From Axinella damicornis (taxonomy: Eukaryota; Porifera; Demospongiae; Axinellida; Axinellidae): DNA of 64,000 nucleotides. Under the pieces are notes generated by a model. The model made no database searches. It was given only the letters and a program-made list of their open reading frames with translations, and had not been told where the DNA came from. Shown here piece by piece: positions 44,070 through 55,330 of this stretch (position 1 is the first letter of the stretch; every line of letters starts with the position of its first letter). The DNA lies in the NCBI GenBank assembly GCA_963931865.1, contig OZ007511.1, positions 1,603,836 through 1,667,835 of the forward strand, read 5' to 3'. The translations under genes and the position numbers were made by a program.

Positions 44070-44815
44070 CAGAGGATTATGTACAGTCTTGCCCGAAAGG
44101 AGGTTTCCCCTCCATCAGGCACAACGAGGTCCGTGACACTGTAGGTGGCTGGCTGTCGGAAGTCTGTAACGATGTCTGCATTGAGCCGACATTACAGCCC
44201 ATCACAGGTGAAACCCTCACTGGTGCCTCTGCAATAACTGAAGATGGCACCAGATTGGACATTGCAGCAAACGGTTTCTGGGGGGGTCGCTTTGAACGGG
44301 CGTATTTTGACGTGAGAATATTCAACCCCCATGCCCCCTCAAATCGCCAACAAAGCCTTGCCTCCACCTACAAGAAACACGAGAGAGCAAAGATCAGAGC
44401 CTACGAACAACGGGTACGAGAGGTAGAACATGGTTCGTTTACCCCTCTTGTCATGTCCCTCTCTGGTGGATGTGCCAATGCAGCGAACATCACGTACAAG
44501 CGTCTGGCCACAATGCTAGCTGAGAAGTGGGAACAACCTTACTGCAGCACACTAGCGTATATGAGATGTAAGCTGTCGTTCGCCCTCCTGAGATCATCAA
44601 TTCAGTGCATACGTGGGGCACGCTCCGCAGGTGGTCGGGCTTTCAAACAAACTCCCCTCCCAACCGACCTGGTTGTGGCAGAAGCAAACATTTCACTGTG
44701 AACATTTTCGTAAAACATTTTTAACTGTTTTCTAACTCACTTTGCAGCTATATATTCATTTCCTGCTCTTCACATTACATTTTTTCAGATTTAAAAAAAA
44801 AAAAAAAAAAAAAAC
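44070..44815 (+). pseudogene. 3' fragment of a non-LTR-type retrotransposon with poly(A) tail
   Basis: An open frame from about 44070 to 44701 reads CPKGGFPSIRHNEVRD, then GTRLDIAANGFWGGRFERAY, FDVRIFNPHAP, RAYEQRVREVEHGSFTPLV and LRSSIQCIRGARS. I recognise this from memory as the C-terminal part of a retroelement ORF widespread in cnidarians, sponges and molluscs, following its reverse transcriptase. It has no start and no upstream RT domain, so it is 5'-truncated. About 90 bp after the stop lies an A run (44792-44814), as at LINE 3' ends. Upstream sits CAGTGGCGTAGCCAG, a different element terminus. Confidence 0.65.
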
Positions 44816-45939
44816 AAACCATGTAGGCATAACTACCCACTGGCAAGAGTTACGGGTACCCGCGTATCATGCAATAGCTGGAGCAATATTCATGCAAGCC
44901 ATTCCGAATTCTTACAGCGCCTATATAGCACAAAGTGCGGTGCTGGACTCGAACCTATTCAGACCCGCCTACTTCTCAACAGACGAACTTCCTGCAGAGG
45001 CGTGGCTACATGGACGCCTTGACCCCTCCCATACACATTTATAAATTCTGAGCGCATTCTACAAACTGTACTCGTTACACGCAGAATTGCACCTTCAGCT
45101 TCAGGAAGCAGCTAGAAGACATGAACTTCGAGTGCGAGAGCTATAAATGAACAAGTCATTCGCCGAACATCTCCCGCTAGCAGCCAAAGTACACAGAAAA
45201 AATGGCGTCCAAGGAAGGGTGTGGCGACAATTCACTTCGCTAGCAGTGGACAACAGCCTACACGGACTCCCAAACATAGCTCTCGTCCTAGATATATGAT
45301 AGTAGCAGTTATATAAATGCCTATTTCCATCTCAATTACCTTTTCCGTGACGTAGAATGCGTAGACAAGTAAATTCGCACGGGAATCGCAGAAATAACAT
45401 GCAGCTGCCCGTAAACAGGCAAATTAAATTTTACTTCCGGTGAACGGGTACCCGTAACCCCTTAAGAGTGTGCAACTTGAGAATGTAGCCTTGAGAACAC
45501 TTCCTGAGGAACCTGTAAGTCCTGGAAGTAGGCGTGAGTAGATTTACGCTCCTCCAAAAATGCTTTTGAGCACTGCTGATTCAAGTTTCCAAATAATCGT
45601 GTAGGGTAATAGGGGGAGTCTCCGGACACTTAAGAATGCATTGTTAACACAGGCTTACATGAATAGCCTCCAGTCCTGCTAAGTCGACTTTCATACACAC
45701 CAGCTTCCGTTCGTAAACACCGAGGGTAGTAACCGTTCGAACTTGTCGCAGGGTATTGAGCGCGCGCAACGAAAAGGCGGGGCCCTACGGAGGTAGTAAA
45801 CGGACAGTGGAGGCAATTATTGGACGGTAGAGTTTACAGACAGTATACGAAGTTTTGGTCACAAAATATGCACTAGAAATGACAAGAGGTGTTGACAAAA
45901 AGTTTAAGCAATGAGACCTGGGATCTACATGCATGGCAG

Positions 45940-46345
45940 TCAACTGCTACAAGCAGAACAATACCAAGTTATTTCGCTCACTATATCGTACTCTTCAGGA
46001 GGAATATCAGTACACTCCTTGTGGTACCAGGTAGTGCACAGATCGCAAGCCACCCAGTCCAGTGCTCTATTGGTATCACAGGTTGGGCAGATTGTGTCAC
46101 TGACATTGTCGTCTGCGCCAGACAGGGATGATGGTGGGGATGGAGGTGGGGAAGGAGGTGGGGAAGGCAATCGCCTCCTGCCTCTCTTCTTGGGTCGCTG
46201 CTGAGACTGCAGAGCTCACATGGTCATACAAAGTGCTTTTAGGCACACCATACGCTTCCGCTGCCTTACGCATTGACATTTTTTCCTCCCGAATGGCCAC
46301 CACAGCATTCTCCAGGTCCTGTTTTGTCCATGATTTAGCTATATA
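45940..46345 (-). pseudogene. pogo-type transposase relic: HTH_psq next to PHD finger, catalytic core deleted
   Basis: On the minus strand, 46345 to about 46200 encodes WTKQDLENAVVAIREEKMSM, then RKAAEAYGVPKSTLYDHV, a pipsqueak/CENP-B-type DNA-binding HTH. In the next frame, 46190-45940 encodes a basic stretch (RPKKRGRRR), a Pro-Ser linker, and a PHD-like zinc finger: CPTCDTN, CDLCTTWYHKEC, WYCSAC. In pogo-like transposases of marine invertebrates these parts flank a DDE core of several hundred residues, which is absent here. It is an internally deleted, frameshifted relic and may be recognised by an intact relative. Confidence 0.75.
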
Positions 46346-47447
46346 GATCCAGATGGCTTCTTTGCCATTAGTGCACTATGGAAAAGCATGAGAGAAATCA
46401 GTGAGGGGCATGCTCATAGGTAACACCCAACAAAGCAGATTCAAACACGGTGAGCACTTCATTGGGGACTTGTTCACAAGTATACCAAATTTCATCATCA
46501 GACCCAGCCTAGTAATTCACGAAATGAGATATCTCCACCCACCACCACAGGTTATGCAATTCACTGAGGGGTCTACTTTTCCCTCTAACTTGATAATCCC
46601 TTAATGGCTTTCAACCAGACATAAACCAATTGGTAGGAATGGACTTGACCTGAGTGCAAACTAAATTTGGTGTGCATTGATTAGAGTGGGACTGATAGTG
46701 GGACAAATTTCACCAAGTTTGCCACTTTAAAGCCATATAAATGCAACCGAATAAGTAAATTTGCCTTCTACTACTGTATTTAGGGAATCCTGTGCTTCAT
46801 TCTGATATGTTACTTTGTACTAACTCAATTTACAACATAGTTTAGCCAAACTGGAAAATGGGCACCATTGCTTCACTGTTGCCTTGTTAGTGTCCAGGAA
46901 CTACCACTTAACCTACCCCAGCCAAAAAAAAATCCCAAAAATCAGTAGATCATCCAAACTCTTGGTCATTCAAAACTTGAAGTCACCAATAGTAGTAGAT
47001 CACAACGCATGCTTCAGACATTGAAGCGCGATGACTTCTGGATAGCAATCTCCCCACAAAATGATGCCCATTCTTACACCTACGTAAACCAGTCAGTTAT
47101 TTCACCAACCAATTTCAACAGGACTTACCTTTCCCTGCAGAACTCCCTCCAGCACAAGCTTCAAGTCGCAAACAGTGCAACAAAAAATCAGAGCACATGC
47201 CACTAGTTAGAACCACGTGTAACTCGTGCTCCGCAGCTGCCGCTTATGAGCTGCATTACGTAATCAAATTAACACGTCCGGAAACTGTCGATGTCCGGAA
47301 ATACCCCACGATACCCTAATGCGATTTTTCGCGCCTGGAGACGTTACTCCCACGATCATCGGAAGTTGGCCAAATAAGCGGCTATAAAGAAATTGCAATT
47401 CAGCTAGCTACTTGCGATTCACCGTTGAATACCACCTCAGTATTAAA
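46346..47447. other. Upstream flank of copy 2, nothing recognised
   Basis: No recognisable gene. From about 47390 the sequence aligns with the copy 1 upstream region at 31060 (GAAATTGCAA, then CTTGCGATTCACCGTTGAAT), marking the left limit of clear duplication. Confidence 0.6.
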
Positions 47448-50400
47448 ATGATGCAGCCTCGGAGCGTTCGTTCACTCTTCTCTCTCCTGACTGCCTGTTT
47501 GGTAGTGACCACAACTGCTGCACAGACCGCTCAGTTGAAAGTCTTTCGGGGCACGCTCGTCCACTCCAGGGTGCGTACTGAAATGGATGTGCTGCAAGAC
47601 CATCTCATTGGCTTCGACGAGAACAACCTCGGAACAGTGAGTAGCTACCTACGTTACACTTTCATGCCGCAAAGTGTGACTTATCCGTTTGTCCGTCAAT
47701 ATCTTTGGGGTGGCATATAGGCATATCGTGATTGCCAGAATTTTTTAAAATGAATGTTGGTAGCTACCAACGTTTCAACATGATGATATTATGCCACAAC
47801 TCAGTGGCACAACTGTAATATTCATGTGTTGGAACTAAGTGCATGTGCCAGCTATTGCATGGTTGTGTCTGTGGGTCAAAAGGATAATACTGAGTTGTTG
47901 GAGCAAAACAGAAGAGAATAATATAGGTAGAGGGCACCAGGGTGATCATGGCAAAACTGCAGGCCTTCTCACCGCAGCGTTTGTTGCTTGCAGTACTAAT
48001 GTGGGTACTGGTATAACATCTGGTAATAAATAATAAACTCTTCGAGGCCTGTATACAGGTCTGATCGGTCATAGTGTCTCCATAAGCTTATGGGAATTTA
48101 CATGGGGAGTGACCACTACCATTTCAAAGTCACCACAAGGTATAACTGACAACATTGTGCATGTGTTGTAGCCTCGTACCCAGTCCCACGCCCAGCTTTC
48201 CGTCGCTTGCAGTACGGTACCGCAAGCGACGGAAAGCTGGGCATGGGACTGGGAATGAGGCTACATGTGTTGAACGTTTATAAAGAATTCATGACACAGC
48301 ACCTATTTTGAATGTGGATGGTGGACGAAAACTCTGAATTTTGTTACTATGGCCTTATAGTTAGTGTGAGTTATATAGTTGTGTCTGTGGGGCAAAGCGG
48401 GTTAAGGCCTGTAGTGTAGGGAGTGATCATGGATCACCTCAGCTGCATCTCAGTGTCTCCTCCTCTGTAAGGTATTCAAGGAATGAGCACACAAGTGCAG
48501 CCCATACCTGAAAGGAAAACCTATAGGCCTGTTGAGTTATATAACCCATAGGGTCAAGTTTCCTAATTTCAGGTAACTAGGAGGAGCAGGAATGAAGTTG
48601 CGGCACACTTCTAGCAATTCTAATTACTCTTTTTGAAAAAAACAATTTGGAGGATCTACAGGAATGAGATGCAGCTAGCTATGTTGACCAGAGACTGGCT
48701 AAAACAACCCTTCTCTAGCTAGCTAGCTCTCTTTTGATATCGGACACTCAAGTCTCATTGCAAACTGTCATTACATAATGTTAGCAGATGCATACTAAAC
48801 CATTATGAGAATAGACTAAGAGGTTTATCATCCACCATTCCAAAGAGCCATCTCCTCCAAATTCTGTCATGCTTCATAAAAGAGTGAATAGCAAAGACAC
48901 GGGACCCACCAGTTAGTCATGCAGCCATTATTGTTTCATTATTCAATCCAACATTAGGTAGAATGCTACTTTGAATCATGAATTTTGTTTTGCATCCAAT
49001 TGTCTTACCAGTTATACTTAGATGCCCATGTACTTGCTAGCTAGGGTAACCAAGCAATGAGAGGCGCACTGAATCTGAGCTAACCAGTAGGTTTGCAGTG
49101 TAGAATGCATGAGTGTTAATTAGTGTTCTGCCAATACCAAATATTACTGATACTACCGATTCCAATACTGGAATATCCTGGTACCGATACCAATACCACT
49201 GTGTAGTGTATAGCTACCCTGAAAAGCTTTCTCCACAACAAGCCTTGCTTTCATCATCAGCATTCACACAGAAATGTTCGGACCCCCAAACCCTCTTTTA
49301 GCTTGCCTGGCCGGCCATCGTTGATTGCTCTAGCAAACGCACAGTCAGACGGCAAATAAATTGTCAGTACCCCAATAGCCAATACCTGATACTTCACCAC
49401 TGGTTGGTACCGGGGCCGATACCGATACCAGTGAAGGTGGAACCCTAATGTTACTATGACATAATTTTTCTCAAGAAGTGTTGAACAGAGCAAACCATTG
49501 GCATTGGTTAAAATATGAAAAAGGGTGTACTGTGAAAACAAGCTATATAGAAGCCAGCTGTCAGCACTGCATACGTGTAACTTCTATCCTGCATGAACTC
49601 ATGTTTAGAGGCCATTCTGAACTATTAACTACCGTATGGCCGGAAAATCTATTATGCCTGTTGAGTTATATAACCCATAGGGTCAAGTTTCCTAGTTACA
49701 GGTAACTAGGAGAAGCAGGAATGCAGGTGCGGCACACACTTCTAGCAATTCCAATTACACTATTTGGAGGATCTACAAGAATGAGATGCAACTATGGTGA
49801 CCAGAAACAACCCTTCTCTAGCTAGCTAGCTAGCTCTGTTTTAATATCTATAATCCATAGAAAGGACACTCAAGTTTCACGAACTCTCATTGCAAACTGT
49901 CATTACATAATGCTAGCAGATGCATACCACTGCAAAAACGGTGATAGTTGTTTTGATTGCTTGGTGGTTACTACAGTTGCACCATGATTGAACATGCAGG
50001 AACCGAGTTGTCTGCATTTCAGTAGCATCCTACATAGAGTGGCCATTCCAGTAGTATCCTACACAAATCTGGTTTATGTAGGGTACTACTGGAATGCTCA
50101 GTTTATGTAGGATGCTATCGTCCTCCACATTCTAATAGTATTGCCTCGATCCTGTATGTCCAAACACGGTGCAGCTATAGTAACCAGGGGGGGGGGGGGG
50201 GGGGGGCAGGGGCAGGGGGGGCAAGTGCCCCCCCCCCCCTAACTCCTAGCACCTAGCTACTAACAGCCAACGGCTGCCCTATACTTAGTACTAGGCTGAC
50301 TCGGCTAACCTTGTGTACGTACGATGTACACGAATCGAGTTGCTGATCTGGTGCAAGTCCAGCTATCAACGTAGCCAGCAGCTGGCCTAGCTAAAACCGA

Positions 50401-53400
50401 AAGGCTTGGGAACGAGACGGTCATTTAAGGATCACGATAATTTATGCTGACTTTGCAATTCCTCATATTACAATCATTCCCCTGGTTCCTGTGGTTCCTT
50501 AGGTTCCTCGGGTTCCTCTGGTTCCCTTAGTTCCTCAGGTTCCTGTGGTTCCTCTGGTTCCTCGGGTTCCCTTGGTTCCTCAGGTTCCTGTGGTTCCCTT
50601 GGTTCCTCAGGTTCCCTTGGTTCCTCAGGTTCCTGTGGTTCCTCTTGTTCCTCTGGTTCCTGTGGTTCCCTCGGTTCCTCAGGTTCCTCAGGTTCCTCAG
50701 GTTCCCCTGGTTCCCGTGGTTCCTTGGGTTCCTCTGGTTCCTGTGGTTCCTGTGGTTCCTGTGGTTCCTGTGGTTCCTGTGGTTCCTCGGGTTCCCTTGG
50801 TTCCTGTGGTTCCTCAGATTCCTGTGTTTCCCTTGGTTCCTGTGGTTCCTGTGGTTCCTGTGGTTCCCTTGGTTCCTCAGTTCCTGTGGCAGACCTCTCA
50901 ACTTCAAAAAGAACTCTATAGTGAGATACCCAAATAGAGTTGAACTTGGTCCTGTAAGTAGCTGCCCCTGTGAGTTTCTTGGACGTCTTCGGCCTGGGAG
51001 GGGACTGCTGCTGGTGCTCACTACTGCCATCAGAGTCCTGCACGTGCCCTGAGCCAATTCCTCCCCTTCAGAATCCTCTACTGACCACCTCATATGAGCT
51101 GACATGTGCGCATGTGCACAGAACTAGAACTGCACAACTAGAACTTTGAACTTTAGTTGATAAGCAGACCGTGAGAAATGATGTCATCACAGAACTTTGA
51201 ACTTTAGTTGATCAGCAGACGTGAGAAACGAGGACATCACCGTGAGACCGTGAGAGTAGGGCTGAAATCGTGAGTCTCACGGTCGGATCGTGAGAGTTGA
51301 GAGGTCTGCTGTGGTTCCCTTGGTTCCTGTGGTTCCCAAGGTTCCTGTGGTTCCCTTGGTTCCTGTGGTTCCCAAGGTTCCTGTGGTTCCCTTGGTTCCT
51401 GCGGTTCCCTTGGTTCCTGTGGTTCCCAGGGTTCCTTTGGTTCCTGTGGTTCCCAAGTGGTTCCTGTGGTTCCCAAGGTTCCCTTGGTTCCTGGTTCCCG
51501 TGGGTCCTGTAGTTCCTGTGGTTCCTGTGGTTCCCTTGGTTCCTGTGGTTCCCTTGGTTCCTCAGTTCCTGTGGTTCCCTTGGTTCCTGTGGTTCCCAAG
51601 GTTCCTGTGGTTCCCAATGTTCCTGTGGTTCCCAAGGTTCCTGTGGTTCCCTTGGTTCCTCAGTTCCTGTGGTTCCGGGAACCCAGGAACCAAGGGAACC
51701 TTGGGAACCTTGAGAACCGCAGGAACCTTGGGAACCACAGGAACCAAGGGAACCAAGGGAACCACAGGAACCAGTGGAACCCGAGGAACCAGAGGAACCA
51801 CAGGAACCACAGGAACCAGAGGAACCACAGGAACCAAGGGAACCTGAGGAACCAAGGGAACCACAGGAACCTGAGGAACCATAGGAACCTGAGGAACTAA
51901 GGGAACCAGAGGAACCCAAGGAACCTAAGGAACCACAGGAACCAGGGGAATGATTGTAATATGAGGAATTGCTAAGTCAGCATAATTATTTCGTGATACT
52001 TAAATGAAGTAACAACCAACGAGACCGCAATCTAGTATACACATGTACGTCACGTTCGTGAGCGAAATTCGAGGCACATGATATGGCTGCTCCAGGACCT
52101 GCAATTCTCGTACAGCTGAAACTTGCAGTGCAAAAGCACGAAGGTGCCACGAGAGCCCATCCTGATAGCTGAAAAATATCTTGCCCCCCCAATTGTACCG
52201 CCGCCCCTGGTAACCACCAATCAGTCAAGGTAACTACTTCCGTTTTTGCAGTGGCTGGTACTGTAAGTGCCATTATGACTGTAAGTACCATCATGACATA
52301 AAGTTTCTCTTGAAGTGTTGATCGAGTAGTCGCTAGCTAGATGTAAGTTAACCATTGGCACTGGTGAATGTATGAAAATGTGTGTGAACTGAAAACTGGA
52401 AGCCAGCAGTCAGCATGTGACAGTGTACCTTATACCCAGCATGAAGAATGCACTAATGTATAGGGGTCAATCTCCCTTTCATTCAAGTAGTATAGGTTAG
52501 TACTTCTGGTTACAATAGTTTTTGAAAGTTCATTCCACTCTATTAGATTGTATTTGTGAGCCCTGCCAGTGAACTCGGGAGTCTTGCTCAGCAGTGGAGT
52601 TTCAACCAGAATGATGTTGTCACCCTGACAGACAGGTACATTCATACTACTGATTGTAATGGCATATTCTGTGTGCCCTAAGATGTTGGTGAGTATGTAC
52701 CTAGTTATGTACCAACTGTTCAAATTTGACACACACACTTCAGTCAGTTCCTGATGCCGGGACTCGTGGACTGTCACTCCCATCCAGCCCAGTACTCCAG
52801 AGCTGGTGTAGAGATCTCATCATTCGAGGAATTCATAAGGGACACTCTTACTGCCAGTGATCTGATGTCTCGTAATACCACATATGCAAGGGAGGTGTTC
52901 ATGAGAATCGTGGTACGTGCAGTCCCTGTTAGTCCATATATGCCTTGTTAACCATTTCCAAACCAGTGACTGTATATGACATGGTGAGACTTTCAGTACA
53001 CTTCCAGCAATGTTCTTTGGTACTGTGTGAGCAGAAAGGGTGGGGCAAGGGGAGGTGGGTGGGTATGTCATGGACCTGTGTGTGTTTGTCATTAGTCGGC
53101 CAGTCAGTGCCAGTCAGTGTGTCTCTATCTTGTAAGCTACCTGATTGATGATAATCATTCAGTGGTGGATTTAGGGGTGCATATGAACCTCCTTTGGCGG
53201 CTACACTGTAAAAGAGAAGGGTCACAGTGTTGGTCACCTCAGTTGCATCTCAGTGCCTCCTTGGTGATCAAGGAATGAGCACACAAGTGTAACCTACTTT
53301 GATCCTATTAGTTACTGTAGCTAACAGATAGGAAAACATACATAGTAGGCCTGTTGAGATAACGTAGGTCAAGTTTCTTAGTTACCAGGTAACTTATTGG

Positions 53401-55273
53401 TGTAGTAGCTATAGGAATACTATAGAAGGGTTGCAGCTGCACTTGCAAACAATGTGCATTCAAGCAGGTCATTTACACTAGCTAGCTATAGGTCCTCCAA
53501 CAGACATAGCTACTGTAAGACGGGTAAGCAGTTGAGCTAAGTCCCTATAATTACGAAACTTTACCAGTGAATTGATTAGCTACACAACAATTGTGGTTGT
53601 GGGCCCATTCTTTGATCACCACAGTGGCCGGAGGAGGAACTGAGATGCAGCTATATATGGTGACCAGAGTCTGGTTAAAACAACCCTTTTCTTACGTCTA
53701 TTGTACAGCAGTTTTCCATTTTTAGTCTCCAGTGTTAGACAAGTCACCTTGAACTTCAAAACTCAGAACAGACGCGTGTAATGAATGCATTCACATTACC
53801 GGTAGTGGGTGTGGCAACACAAAATGATTGGGGCGCACTTTTGCACGCCAGTGGCTGAACCCCACCTTAGAAATTTCTAAATCCACCACTGTCATTATTC
53901 TCAGCTGTGACTTTGAGGTACTTGTTATAAGCACTAGCCATTTGCCGAATATCAGAATTGCCATATCCTCTGACTATTGAATGTTACTGCGGTACAGTAA
54001 CTAACCGCTAGTGAGCTCCGCCGAGAGTCATAACAGGTGCACCAGAAGGGTGCAAGCAGAATGGCTGTGTTTGGACTGTAGAAAGGCCTTGGTTGGCAGG
54101 AGGGCCATTTCTATTATAAGAAACAAAAGCCGCCTCACTTTGTAGGACCTCCATTTCCAGTACCCAGAGGGGGCAAACAGCATGGCTGTGTCTGAGCTCA
54201 GCTGTAGAAAGGCCTTGGTTTGCATACGGTGCTTGCATTTCACTTCAGTAACTCCATTTCCGCCACTTCTACATTTGTAACCCTGACCCACCTTTGCATG
54301 AGATTATGGATACTGTCCTATATTCACACATGTGTGCAGAGACATAATCTCCGGTTTGGATCAACCACAGCTGGCTATCTTGGTCCATCCAGTGTCAATG
54401 GCACTATTGAACTTGCTCGTGCAACAAGTGAGTAGACCGGGGAATGTTCCAATGCTACTACATGTTCAACCATTGGTATCTATTGTGTCCATAGACACAA
54501 AACAAACTGTTCAGTACACAACCTTCCCCCCATCCCCCATGTAGCATAGGCCGTAGACCAGCGGACCACTGCATATCCTAACTGATCAGATATCCAGTTT
54601 GTGCACTTCACTCATCCCAACTGGAGTTGTATACATGAGCTCTGCATAAGTTTCCACATGGCAAGTAACCTCGTTTCCAGGCCCTCACCCAGCTTTTCGT
54701 TGCTTGCAGTATGGAAAAGCAGGGAGGCCAGATACGTTTCCTCACATGAGCATGACATAATCTGCAAATGGAAAAATTGTCAAAATGAAGATGCTGTTTT
54801 GCCTGTTGTTCAACTATCTACGCATTCAACGCTTGGTGTGTATGACAGTCGCCCCTTGCTAGCTAGATACACGTATGTGGCATGTTACCTGGTACCCTTG
54901 GCTCTTCTTGCTGTTCTGATCAGTAAGCCCACATCCAGTTTAGGTCCACCCTTGACATCACTCATGTTATGAAACTCACCAGATCCTCTCCTGCTTTACC
55001 ATACTGCAAGCGACCCATAGGCAGGGTCTGGGAACAAGGCTACACGGCAAGGTTGTTTGGGAATAAGACTATCAGTTGCGTACAGACAATAATTTGTTAG
55101 TTCATGGTATAGCTACAGGTATTGTGTTTTGCTTTCACAGATGAACTCGGACAAAGGGCAACTATAGGGGTACAATCTTTTGACATGATACCAGGACCAT
55201 TGGTTGCTGTAGTCCAATCCGATTTCCGTGCACCAACAACTGAAGAGGCTCTAAGTAATGCAAGAAGGTACAG

Positions 55274-55330
<57 letters not shown>

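Noticed and set aside
50474..51919. Long Glu-Pro-Gln, Asn-Arg, Val-Pro and Gly-Ser open frames
   Set aside because: They come from the 9-bp GGTTCC repeat, which has no stop in any frame. No start context, splice sites or unique domain is present.
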